From CALAED01 sp937891035 (GTDB taxonomy: Bacteria > Actinomycetota > Actinomycetes > Streptosporangiales > Streptosporangiaceae): 8,719 bases of DNA. Position numbers and translations under genes: made by a program. The stretch spans positions 1-8,719 of the forward strand of contig DASQSZ010000301.1 in NCBI GenBank assembly GCA_035642125.1, given 5' to 3'. Shown piece after piece: positions 1 to 6,350 of the stretch. Position 1 is the stretch's first letter, and each line of letters begins with the position of its first letter. The notes beneath the pieces were generated by a model that saw nothing but the letters and a program-made list of their open reading frames with translations, did no database searches and was not told the origin of the DNA.

Positions 1-391
1 CGGCCGCCAGGCCGAGGGCCAGATGCCGGTGGTACAGATCGGTCCGCCATGCCTTGACCCGCCGCTTGCGGTACGCGGCGAGCGGCCCCGGCGGGTAGGC
101 CAGCGGGTTGCGCAGCGGGGCGCGCCGGCACTCGTAGCGGCGGCCGAGCGGCGCCGGTACGGGAATGAGCCAGACCTCGGCCCCGCCGAGCCGCCGGGTC
201 ACCCGCCTCCTGCCCGGCGCCCGGCCCAGCAACACGACGTCCCAGCCGGCCGCGGCGGCGGAGCGGGCCGTCTTCTGCACCCGGGAGTCGCCCTCGACCC
301 CGTTGTCCACGAGCATGACGATCCGGCCGCGACGGCCGGGCCGGCGACCGGCCGGGGCGTCGGGCCGATCATCGGCGCGCTCAGCCGACAT
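1..391 (-). CDS. Glycosyltransferase, GT4-like, N-terminal part (runs off left edge)
   Basis: Only the first 130 codons are inside the window; the gene continues past base 1. After a charged Arg/Asp/Pro-rich stretch of about 22 residues comes RIVMLVDNGVEGDSRVQK (residues 23-40), then a helix and the strand GWDVVLLGR (49-57). This is the first beta-alpha-beta unit of a GT-B glycosyltransferase and resembles GT4 enzymes of actinobacterial polysaccharide clusters. The family transfers a sugar from an activated nucleotide donor, usually at the cytoplasmic face of the membrane; donor and acceptor cannot be told here. The ATG at 391-389 is chosen because GAGGTC (plus 396-401) lies just upstream as a ribosome site. 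It overlaps the end of the upstream oxidoreductase gene by 11 nt, so the two are probably co-transcribed and translationally coupled. The catalytic C-terminal domain is not visible, so the family call rests on the N-terminus alone. Confidence 0.82.
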   Translation of the reverse strand, partial: MSAERADDRPDAPAGRRPGRRGRIVMLVDNGVEGDSRVQKTARSAAAAGWDVVLLGRAPGRRRVTRRLGGAEVWLIPVPAPLGRRYECRRAPLRNPLAYPPGPLAAYRKRRVKAWRTDLYHRHLALGLAA

Positions 392-1421
392 GCATGACCT
401 CGTGGACCCGGTCGATGGCGGCGGGGGCCGGGACAGCGACCGTGACGCCCCGTTCGGCGGACTCGAGCACGGCCTCTGATATCTCGGTGGTACGCAGCCC
501 ATGGCTGAGCGGGACGATGTCCGTGCTCAGCCCGGCCACCGCGTCACGGAAACGTTCGTGCTCGACCAACAACGGCTCGCGTTTGGGAATCGCATAACGG
601 ATCATGTCCCCCTCCGACACGCCACGGAACGCCCGCAACGCCTCCCACTCGGTATCCCAAGCGCCATTGGCATAAAAGGTCAGATCCGCGGTGAGCGTAT
701 CGGCCACAAAACATCCCAGCTCACCCGTTACCACAGTCGAGCGCTCCTTAAGCGGACTCAGCCAGTTCACCAGGTGATTGACCATCGCCCCGTCCGCCAG
801 TTGGCCCACCACCGCCACCATGTCCTCGTGCGGCCGCCCACTCTTCGACACCGTTCGAGCCGACACCGACACGTACTCCTGCCCCGTCACCCACGCCGTC
901 AGATCGATATCGTGCGTCGCCAAATCCTTCACCACCCCGACATCGCTGATGCGATGGGGAAACGGACCCTGCCGCCGCGTCACCACCTGAAACACCTCGC
1001 CCAGCGCACCCCCCTCCAACCTCGCCCGCAAACTCTGCAACGCCGGGTTATACCGCTCGATATGACCCACCCCGGCCACCAACCCCGCATCCTCGAACGC
1101 CGCAGCCAACCGCCCCGCCGCCGGCGCCGAATCGGCCAACGGCTTTTCGATCAACGCACACACCCCCGCGGCGGCCAGCTCAACCCCGACCTCTTCATGC
1201 GACGCCGTGGGGCACGCCACCACCGCGTAATCAACCCCCAACGCCACCAACTCCGGCACCGACCTCACCACCCGCGCCCCACGCGCCGCGGCGCCCGACA
1301 CGGCCGCGGGCTCCACCACCCCGACCAGATCCACGCCGTCCATCTCGGACAAGATCCGGGCATGGTGCCGGCCCATCGCGCCAAGACCGACCAATCCGGC
1401 GCGCAGCTTCTCCGCGTTCAT
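381..1421 (-). CDS. Gfo/Idh/MocA-family NAD(P)-dependent sugar oxidoreductase
   Basis: A 346-residue protein, full length for this family. The N-terminal Rossmann fold carries GLVGLGAMGRHHA (residues 9-21), the dinucleotide-binding glycine motif. The family hallmark EKP is at 92-94, and the likely catalytic segment is DLATHDID (166-173) with Asp166 and His170. The GHIERYNPA segment (119-127) is typical of members acting on nucleotide sugars such as UDP-GlcNAc 3-dehydrogenases, so oxidation of a UDP-amino-sugar is a reasonable guess, but substrate is not fixed by these motifs. The ATG start is supported by GAGGTGG about 4-5 nt upstream. It precedes and overlaps a glycosyltransferase gene, fitting a role in supplying a modified sugar. 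Codon use is softer than in neighbouring genes: over residues about 219-290 roughly 20 of about 70 codons end in A or T. Confidence 0.93.
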   Translation of the reverse strand: MNAEKLRAGLVGLGAMGRHHARILSEMDGVDLVGVVEPAAVSGAAARGARVVRSVPELVALGVDYAVVACPTASHEEVGVELAAAGVCALIEKPLADSAPAAGRLAAAFEDAGLVAGVGHIERYNPALQSLRARLEGGALGEVFQVVTRRQGPFPHRISDVGVVKDLATHDIDLTAWVTGQEYVSVSARTVSKSGRPHEDMVAVVGQLADGAMVNHLVNWLSPLKERSTVVTGELGCFVADTLTADLTFYANGAWDTEWEALRAFRGVSEGDMIRYAIPKREPLLVEHERFRDAVAGLSTDIVPLSHGLRTTEISEAVLESAERGVTVAVPAPAAIDRVHEVMHVG

Positions 1422-1425
1422 CGAG

Positions 1426-1432
1426 CCACCTC
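1426..1432 (-). promoter_or_regulatory. Ribosome binding site of the sugar oxidoreductase
   Basis: On the minus strand this reads GAGGTGG, a good match to the anti-Shine-Dalgarno complement, ending 4 nt before the ATG at 1421. It supports the chosen start. Confidence 0.75.
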
Positions 1433-1603
1433 AAAACACCTGATGGCCGCGACGATCCGCCGAACTCCACAATTCGGTTACCCCCCGTGCCGATATATGT
1501 GCTGATCGCGTTCGCGCGCCGGTAGCCTAGCGGGCCGGCGCCGGCCGGCCGCCCCCGCCTGACCGGCTCTTGGTCGTCGCATGGCGATCGGCGGCCCGCC
1601 ACC

Positions 1604-1640
1604 CGAAACGGGATCTCCGCCCGCTTGAGATCCCGTTGCG
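1604..1640. repeat. Strong inverted repeat (hairpin or operator) upstream of GT2 gene
   Basis: The arm AACGGGATCTC (1607-1617) is perfectly matched by GAGATCCCGTT (1627-1637) across a 9-nt loop. After one mismatch the pairing continues for two more bases on each side (1604-1605 with 1639-1640), giving 13 of 14 paired. Neither strand has a T-run after the stem, so a classical intrinsic terminator is unlikely. It sits about 100 bp upstream of the favoured GT2 start, so it could be a dimeric-repressor operator or a structure in the 5' leader. Confidence 0.7.
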
Positions 1641-1743
1641 ACCCCCTGGGAATGGCCCCCATTTGGCTTCGCCCTCGGTAAAGAGCCCCCTTGTCGCGGC
1701 AAAGCTTCCGGCGCCGAAAACCGGCGGCGCGGCCGACGCTGCC

Positions 1744-3369
1744 ATGATGCTCGCCATGCTTATCGACGCCGGCGCGCAGCCGCGCATACGTGACAACGAC
1801 TACGGTGCATTGTCGCCGCCGATGCTTGGCTTCTGGACGCCGACACTGTCGGTGAGCGTCGTGATTCCCGCCTACCGGGCGCAGGACAAGCTGAACTTGA
1901 CGCTGGCCGCGCTCGCCGCACAGTCCTATCCGGCGGAGCTGCTCGAGGTGGTGATCGCCGATGACGGCAGCGACCCGCCGCTGCGGCTGCCGGAGATCCG
2001 ACCGGAACGTACCCGCATCGTGCCGAGCCTGCCCGGCGGCTGGGGCTGCGCGCACGCCTATCGATCCGGCGCCCTGGTCGCCGACGGCGACGTCATCGTC
2101 CGGCTGGACGCCGACATGGTGACATTTTGTGATCACATCGAGGCGCAGGCGCGCTGGCACCATTTCGCCGACCATTTCGTCGTCGTCGGACACAAGCGTT
2201 TCATCGACTATCGGCCCGGCGTGCTGACTCCTCAGGACGTCCATGACGCCGTGGCCCGCGGCGACGCCGAGAAGCTTTTCGACATCGACGAGAGCAAGGG
2301 CCACCACTTCGAGCCGTTCATCGAAAAGACCGACCGGCTGCGCATCGCCGGGGCGCAAGCCTGCCGGATCTTCACCGGAGCCACGGCCTCGTACCACCGC
2401 GACTTCTATCACCGCGCGGGCGGCGTCGACAGCGAGATGATCCTGGGCGAAGACATCGAGTTCGGCTACCGGCTGGGTCAGGCGGGGGCGGTGTTCATCC
2501 CGGAGCTCGCCAGCAGCAGTTGGCATCTGGGCTGGTCCACCACCATGGCCGACCGGGAGCGCGCCACCCGCTACTGCAAGCCGTTCTACGCGAACCGGGT
2601 GCTGACCCCGCGCGCCCGCCGGCCCGACCCCGGCCGGCAATGGCGGGTGCCCGGCGTCGAGATCGTGGTCGAGGTGACCGACGCCACCTTGGAACAAGCC
2701 AGGGCGACCGTGAACGGGCTGACCGCGGGGCTCGTGTCCGACGTTCGCATCGACCTGCTCGGACCCTGGCCGCTGACCCACCCGGGGCGGCGCCGGCTGC
2801 TGGACGATCCGACGCTCGACCTGCGGCTGATGCGGGAGTGCTTCGGCGACGACGGCCGGATCCGCCTGGTCGAGTCGGTGCGGGAGACGGCCTTCCCGAC
2901 CCCGTACCGGCTCCGCTGCCCCGTCGGCTGGGTGCCGGGGCGGGAGACACTCAACCGGCTGATCGCGCTGGTCGAGCGGGAGGGCCATGGGCTCGTCGAG
3001 ATCACCATGCCCGGCGCCGGGACCACCGCCCGCTTCGAGCAGACCCGCGCGTACGCCAGGGCGCATCGGCTGGCCGGCGCCGGCGAACCCGTCGACGACC
3101 TCGTTCGCGAGATGTTCGGTACGCATCAGATCGACGCGGCCGACCTGGGCATCACCATGCCGGCCCCCGGCGTCGAACCGGACCCGCCGGTCGACTGGTG
3201 GACGGCGGCCCATGACTGGAAGGCCGAGGCGGACAAGTGGCGCGACCAGGCCGGCGCGCTCCGCGGCGAGCTGCGCGCGCTCCAGTCACGGCGGAACCGC
3301 GCGTTCCATCGCCGGGCCCGCAGGAAGCTCAGTCGGCTGCTCGGCCGCGCGCCGGCCGGCCGACGCTAG
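1744..3369 (+). CDS. Glycosyltransferase family 2 (GT-A fold) with C-terminal extension
   Basis: The favoured product is 541 residues. The GT2 domain opens with VSVVIPAY (about residues 37-44) and continues with DDGS (73-76), the metal/nucleotide-binding DAD motif in RLDADM (120-125), and GEDIEFGYRL (235-244), which holds the likely catalytic acidic residues. SSSWHLG follows at about 257-263. A second region (about 300-480) has no motif I recognise. The protein ends in a charged, probably helical segment (about 490-541) with a very basic tail, which may bind membrane or a partner. The enzyme should transfer a sugar from a nucleotide donor in the cytoplasm during surface-glycan synthesis. The start is uncertain: ATG at 1744, 1747, 1756 and 1822 and TTG at 1570 are all in frame, and none has a clear ribosome site. 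I prefer 1744 because the residues just before VSVVIPAY look coding and G/C-ending codons become consistent here. It is divergent from the oxidoreductase and convergent with the methyltransferase. Confidence 0.87.
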   Translation: MMLAMLIDAGAQPRIRDNDYGALSPPMLGFWTPTLSVSVVIPAYRAQDKLNLTLAALAAQSYPAELLEVVIADDGSDPPLRLPEIRPERTRIVPSLPGGWGCAHAYRSGALVADGDVIVRLDADMVTFCDHIEAQARWHHFADHFVVVGHKRFIDYRPGVLTPQDVHDAVARGDAEKLFDIDESKGHHFEPFIEKTDRLRIAGAQACRIFTGATASYHRDFYHRAGGVDSEMILGEDIEFGYRLGQAGAVFIPELASSSWHLGWSTTMADRERATRYCKPFYANRVLTPRARRPDPGRQWRVPGVEIVVEVTDATLEQARATVNGLTAGLVSDVRIDLLGPWPLTHPGRRRLLDDPTLDLRLMRECFGDDGRIRLVESVRETAFPTPYRLRCPVGWVPGRETLNRLIALVEREGHGLVEITMPGAGTTARFEQTRAYARAHRLAGAGEPVDDLVREMFGTHQIDAADLGITMPAPGVEPDPPVDWWTAAHDWKAEADKWRDQAGALRGELRALQSRRNRAFHRRARRKLSRLLGRAPAGRR

Positions 3370-3372
3370 GAC

Positions 3373-3392
3373 GCGGCGCGAAGCCCCGCCGC
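3373..3392 (+). terminator. Possible terminator hairpin after the GT2 gene
   Basis: GCGGCG (3373-3378) pairs perfectly with CGCCGC (3387-3392) across an 8-nt loop, starting 3 nt after the GT2 stop codon. There is no T-run, but U-less hairpins are often proposed as terminators in high-GC actinomycetes. Six-bp GC stems are common by chance in such DNA, so confidence is low. Confidence 0.35.
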
Positions 3393-3427
3393 CTGCCGCG
3401 GGTTCGCCCATCTCTTCGGCGGAGGGT

Positions 3428-3441
3428 GGCGGCTCGCCGCC
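3428..3441 (-). terminator. Possible small terminator hairpin for the methyltransferase gene
   Basis: GGCGG and CCGCC pair perfectly around CTCG within the 127-bp gap between the convergent GT2 and methyltransferase genes. It lies about 55 nt past the methyltransferase stop codon and has no T-run. The stem is short and could be chance. Confidence 0.25.
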
Positions 3442-3496
3442 CGCCGCGCGAACAGATGGACGCCGCTCGCGTTGGACGGGAATGTCGCTGTGCGTG

Positions 3497-4519
3497 CTAG
3501 GAGCGGCGGACCGGCCGCGCCAGCAGCCGCAGCGGCGCGGTGATGACCCGCCCGACCCGGAAGCTGACCGAGCCGCGCACCGCGTCCAGCTCGCGCTGCT
3601 TGGCCTCACGGGCACGCCGCTCGCGCTCCAGTTGCCGGCCGAGCCGCCGCGGATCGGCGTCGCCGGTCGGCCTCCGCCGCTGTCGCTGCGCGTTGACCAG
3701 GATGAACCGATGACCGGCGACCGACTGCACCTGATGCCAGCAGTCCTGTCTCGTTCCCAGCCAGCTGAGCAGCGCGTCCTGGACGGGCGTCGCGTCGCCC
3801 CACGTGGCGTACAGCTTCTTCGGGGTGGCACAGATCGCCCGCAGCCCGCCGGCCACGACCCTGTGCCAGACGGCGGCGGCGACGCCGGGCGTGTGATGGG
3901 CGCGGTAGTCGTCGCAGACCAAGATGCCCTCCGGCCGCAGCAGGCCGGCGGACGCCTCGATGTCGGCGTCTACGTGCTCGTACAGATGCGAGGCGTCCAC
4001 GTGGACGAACCGGCACGAACGCGGCCGGACGTGTTCACCGATCTCGGCGGTCGGCGCCTGCACGATCGTCGGCAGCTCGTCGTGGAAGGCCAGGTAGTTG
4101 GTCTCGAATCCGGCCCTGGTCAGCGTCTTGTACGAGCGTCGCAGCTCGGCCTGGTTGGCCTCATCGGGGGAGTCGGAGTCGAACAGGTCGCACACCGTGA
4201 ATGGCTCGCCGTCGCGCACGTATTCGCCCATGAGAATGGCGCTCTTGCCGAGGTAGGCGCCGAGCTCGAGCAGATCACCCGGCGTCCGTGTGGTCTCTTG
4301 GTGCTCCAGGGACCAGCGGAACAGCTGTTGATCGATCCACGAGAACCAGCCCGGCACGTCGTCGAGCGTCTTGGGGACCGGCTGGGGCGATGCGGAGGTT
4401 GGCGGGGAAGTCGTCGAAGGATTCGCGTGCGGCGCAGGCACGAGGCGCGTTTCCAATCCTGCTCGGTCGATGGCCGGCGCGCCGGCGATCTCCCTCGCGA
4501 ACAACACGCCGATCCACAC
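3497..4519 (-). CDS. Class I SAM-dependent methyltransferase (Methyltransf_24-like)
   Basis: A protein of up to 340 residues. The SAM-binding motif I is LLELGAYLGKSA (83-94). FVHVDASHLYEH (171-182) and GILVCDDY (198-205) match the later strands of the Methyltransf_24-type fold, with acidic and histidine residues where such enzymes often bind a metal. The Pro/Thr/Ser-rich first 50 residues look disordered. The C-terminus (about 290-340) is a charged helical stretch followed by SVSFRVGRVITAPLR, a tail I associate with glycosyltransferases and methyltransferases of actinobacterial surface-polysaccharide clusters. It probably O-methylates a sugar or glycan precursor in the cytoplasm. The GTG at 4519 is the longest start, but it has no Shine-Dalgarno and lies only about 12 nt from the predicted transcription start; later GTG or TTG codons are possible. 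It is co-directional with guaA (74-bp gap) but has its own promoter candidate. Methyltransferase: confident; substrate: unknown. Confidence 0.87.
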   Translation of the reverse strand: MWIGVLFAREIAGAPAIDRAGLETRLVPAPHANPSTTSPPTSASPQPVPKTLDDVPGWFSWIDQQLFRWSLEHQETTRTPGDLLELGAYLGKSAILMGEYVRDGEPFTVCDLFDSDSPDEANQAELRRSYKTLTRAGFETNYLAFHDELPTIVQAPTAEIGEHVRPRSCRFVHVDASHLYEHVDADIEASAGLLRPEGILVCDDYRAHHTPGVAAAVWHRVVAGGLRAICATPKKLYATWGDATPVQDALLSWLGTRQDCWHQVQSVAGHRFILVNAQRQRRRPTGDADPRRLGRQLERERRAREAKQRELDAVRGSVSFRVGRVITAPLRLLARPVRRS

Positions 4520-4537
4520 ATTTGCGGGGAGAGTGAC

Positions 4538-4567
4538 AAGTTAGCCGCAATCCGTGCACTGTCGCAA
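4538..4567 (-). promoter_or_regulatory. Candidate sigma-70-type promoter for the methyltransferase gene
   Basis: On the minus strand TTGCGA (4567-4562) and TAACTT (4543-4538) are separated by 18 nt. They fit the TTGACA and TAnnnT pattern of primary-sigma promoters in actinomycetes. The expected transcription start is near 4531, leaving only about 12 nt before the GTG at 4519, so the message would be nearly leaderless unless a later start codon is used. Confidence 0.5.
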
Positions 4568-4593
4568 CAGAAGTTCATGTCATCGAGTAATTC

Positions 4594-6171
4594 CTACTCC
4601 CATTCGATTGTGCCGGGCGGCTTGCTGGTGATGTCGAGAACGACCCGGTTGATCTCGGCTACCTCGTTGGTGATGCGGGTCGAGATCTTCTGCAGCACGT
4701 CGTAGGGCATCCGCGCCCAGTCGGCGGTCATCGCGTCTTCGCTCGTGACCGGGCGCAGCACGACAGGATGGCCGTATGTGCGGCCGTCGCCTTGCACGCC
4801 CACCGAGCGAACGTCGGCGAGCAGCACGACCGGGAACTGCCAGATGTCGCGGTCGAGGCCGGCCTTCGACGCCTCCTCCCTGGCGATCGCGTCGGCCGCC
4901 CGCAAGATCTCGAGGCGCCGGCGGGAGACCGCGCCGATGACGCGGATCGCCAGGCCGGGACCGGGGAACGGCTGCCGCCAGACGATCTCAGCGGGCAGGC
5001 CGAGTTGCTCGCCCAGCGCCCGCACCTCGTCCTTGAACAGGGTGCGGAGCGGCTCGACGAGCTCGAACCGAAGGTCGCTCGGCAGCCCGCCGACGTTGTG
5101 GTGGGACTTGATGCTGGCCGCTCCGGTGCCGCCGCCCGACTCGACGACGTCGGGATACAGCGTGCCCTGCACCAGGAACGCCACGTCGCCGCCGGCCGCG
5201 ATGTCGCGCGCGGCCTGCTCGAAGGCCCGGATGAACTCCCTTCCGATGATCTTGCGTTTGGGCTCGGGCTCGGTGACGCCCTCGAGCGCCGCGAGGAAGC
5301 GGTCCTGCGCCTCAACCACGTGCAGATCGACGCCGGTCGCCGCGACGAAGTCCTTTTCCACCTGCTCGGCCTCGCCGCTGCGCAGCAGCCCGTGATCGAC
5401 GAACACACAGCTCAGCCGATCGCCGATGGCCCGCTGCACGAGCGCGGCGGCCACGGCGGAGTCCACCCCGCCCGACAGCCCGCAGATCGCCCGCCTGTCG
5501 CCCACCTGCGCGCGGATCGCGTCGACGGCCTCTTCGACGATGTTGACCATCGTCCAAGATGGCCGGCAGCCGGCGGCGTCGTACAAGAAGCGCTTGAGGA
5601 CCGCCATGCCGTGGTCGGTGTGCAGCACCTCCGGGTGGAATTGCACGCCGTAAAGACCGCGCGCGGCGTCTTCCATCGCGGCGACCGGTGCGCTGTCGGT
5701 GCGAGCCGTCACCACGAAGCCCGCCGGCGGCGCATTGCATGTCACGCGATGTGACATCCACACCGACTGCGCGGCGGGCAGCCCGCCGAACAACGTGCCG
5801 GTCTCGACCACCGCGAGCGGCGTACGCCCGTACTCGGCGATGTCGGAGCCCGCCACCGTGCCGCCGAGATCGCGGGCCATGAGCTGGAAGCCGTAGCAGA
5901 TCCCGAGCGTCGGGACGCCGGCGGCGAATAGGCCGGCCGGGGCGGGCGGCGCGCCCGGCTCGTACACCGAGGCGGGGCCGCCGGACAAGATGATCGCCTT
6001 TGGCCGCTTGGCCAGCATCTGTTCGACCGGCATGGTCGACGGCACGATCTCGCTGAACACGTGGCACTCGCGGACGCGGCGCGCGATCAGCTGTGCGTAC
6101 TGCGCGCCGAAGTCGACGACGAGAACGGTGTCGAAGGACTGCTCGAGGGACTCAAGGGATGCGACGGACAC
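4594..6171 (-). CDS. guaA: GMP synthase (glutamine-hydrolysing)
   Basis: Converts XMP, ATP and glutamine to GMP, the last step of guanine nucleotide synthesis, in the cytoplasm. With the GTG start at 6171 the protein is 525 residues, the usual GuaA length. The N-terminal class I glutamine amidotransferase domain shows VVDFGAQYAQLIARRVRE near residue 18, the nucleophile in LGICYG (Cys92), and FHPE holding His179 and Glu181 to complete the triad. The ATP-pyrophosphatase domain has the P-loop SGGVDS (233-238). The C-terminal dimerisation/XMP-binding domain includes WRQPFPGPGLAIRVIG and the terminal KPPGTIEWE. All key residues are intact. The frame is open 31 codons further upstream to 6264, but GTG at 6171 has a GAAAGG ribosome site 9 nt before it and gives the expected N-terminus. 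A terminator-like hairpin separates it from glpD upstream, so it is likely transcribed on its own. Confidence 0.98.
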   Translation of the reverse strand: MSVASLESLEQSFDTVLVVDFGAQYAQLIARRVRECHVFSEIVPSTMPVEQMLAKRPKAIILSGGPASVYEPGAPPAPAGLFAAGVPTLGICYGFQLMARDLGGTVAGSDIAEYGRTPLAVVETGTLFGGLPAAQSVWMSHRVTCNAPPAGFVVTARTDSAPVAAMEDAARGLYGVQFHPEVLHTDHGMAVLKRFLYDAAGCRPSWTMVNIVEEAVDAIRAQVGDRRAICGLSGGVDSAVAAALVQRAIGDRLSCVFVDHGLLRSGEAEQVEKDFVAATGVDLHVVEAQDRFLAALEGVTEPEPKRKIIGREFIRAFEQAARDIAAGGDVAFLVQGTLYPDVVESGGGTGAASIKSHHNVGGLPSDLRFELVEPLRTLFKDEVRALGEQLGLPAEIVWRQPFPGPGLAIRVIGAVSRRRLEILRAADAIAREEASKAGLDRDIWQFPVVLLADVRSVGVQGDGRTYGHPVVLRPVTSEDAMTADWARMPYDVLQKISTRITNEVAEINRVVLDITSKPPGTIEWE

Positions 6172-6180
6172 GAGCGGACG

Positions 6181-6186
6181 CCTTTC
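6181..6186 (-). promoter_or_regulatory. Ribosome binding site deciding the guaA start
   Basis: The minus strand reads GAAAGG, ending 9 nt before the GTG at 6171. It supports that start over ATG 6264, which would add 31 non-conserved, Arg-rich residues. Confidence 0.65.
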
Positions 6187-6206
6187 GGGGTCGCGGGATC
6201 GCCCCA

Positions 6207-6236
6207 AGTCTACTGTCCGCAACCGAACACGGATCG
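6207..6236 (-). promoter_or_regulatory. Weak candidate promoter of guaA
   Basis: TAGACT (minus strand, 6212-6207) fits the TAnnnT -10 pattern and would place transcription start near 6200, about 30 nt before the guaA GTG. The -35 region (GATCCG or CGATCC at 17-18 nt spacing) is poor. A promoter is expected in this 179-bp gap because of the hairpin after glpD, but this exact site is only a suggestion. Confidence 0.3.
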
Positions 6237-6321
6237 TTATCACCGATCGCCGCACGGCACGCATACGGACGGCAACGAGGCGTCACCATGGGCAAACCCC
6301 CCGTTGCCCGGGGAGTTCGCT

Positions 6322-6349
6322 AAAGAGATCGGGTTCTTGGGCCCCGATC
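6322..6349 (-). terminator. Intrinsic terminator-like hairpin after glpD
   Basis: On the minus strand GATCGGG (6349-6343) pairs perfectly with CCCGATC (6333-6327) across a 9-nt loop and is followed by TCTTT (6326-6322). It begins 1 nt past the glpD stop codon. Position, stem and short U-run fit an intrinsic terminator that ends the guaB3-glpD transcript before guaA. Confidence 0.6.
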
Positions 6350-6350
6350 G

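Larger units (their letters stand above)
1422..1743. other. Divergent intergenic region between oxidoreductase and GT2 genes
   Basis: About 320 bp lie between the minus-strand oxidoreductase and the most likely start of the plus-strand glycosyltransferase. The region must hold promoters for both. I see a possible -10 element TAGCCT (1523-1528, plus), whose complement also reads TAGGCT on the minus strand, but no convincing -35 for either direction. An AT-rich patch, GATATATG, sits at 1492-1499. A 14-bp perfect palindrome, GGCCGGCGCCGGCC, spans 1533-1546, and a strong inverted repeat spans 1604-1640. From 1570 onwards the GT2 reading frame is open from a TTG codon, so the right part could instead encode an N-terminal extension. 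Third codon positions there are poorer in G/C than in the gene body, which argues against it. Confidence 0.6.

Noticed and set aside
501..1505. 334-codon plus-strand open frame opposite the sugar oxidoreductase
   Set aside because: The product is a His/Arg/Pro/Gln-rich low-complexity chain typical of the antisense frame of GC-rich genes, while the minus strand encodes a clear Gfo/Idh/MocA protein.
1533..1546. GC-only 14-bp palindrome as an operator
   Set aside because: It consists only of repeated GGCC/CCGG units, which arise easily by chance in DNA of this composition, so it is mentioned only within the intergenic entry.
1231..3213. 660-codon minus-strand open frame opposite the GT2 gene
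   Set aside because: It has shadow-like composition with no family motif, and the plus strand carries all GT2 motifs. It would also overlap the oxidoreductase start.
2987..4705. 572-codon plus-strand open frame spanning the GT2 end, the methyltransferase and the guaA end
   Set aside because: It crosses three real genes on other frames and an intergenic gap, and shows no recognisable domain.
6172..6264. Longer guaA start at ATG 6264
   Set aside because: The extra 31 residues are Arg-rich and unlike GuaA N-termini, while GTG 6171 has a ribosome site and gives the standard length.
6152..6289. 45-residue minus-strand ORF overlapping the guaA start as a possible leader peptide
   Set aside because: It has no run of regulatory codons and no conserved features, and it overlaps the likely guaA promoter. 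A G-run upstream of its ATG is weak support.
6290..6309. GGGCAA/TTGCCC hairpin upstream of guaA as a second terminator
   Set aside because: The stem is 6 bp with no T-run after it in either direction; the hairpin directly after glpD is the better candidate.
4520..6350. Purine riboswitch in the guaA leader
   Set aside because: The guaA leader has none of the conserved purine-riboswitch core, and too little room lies between the candidate promoter and the start codon.
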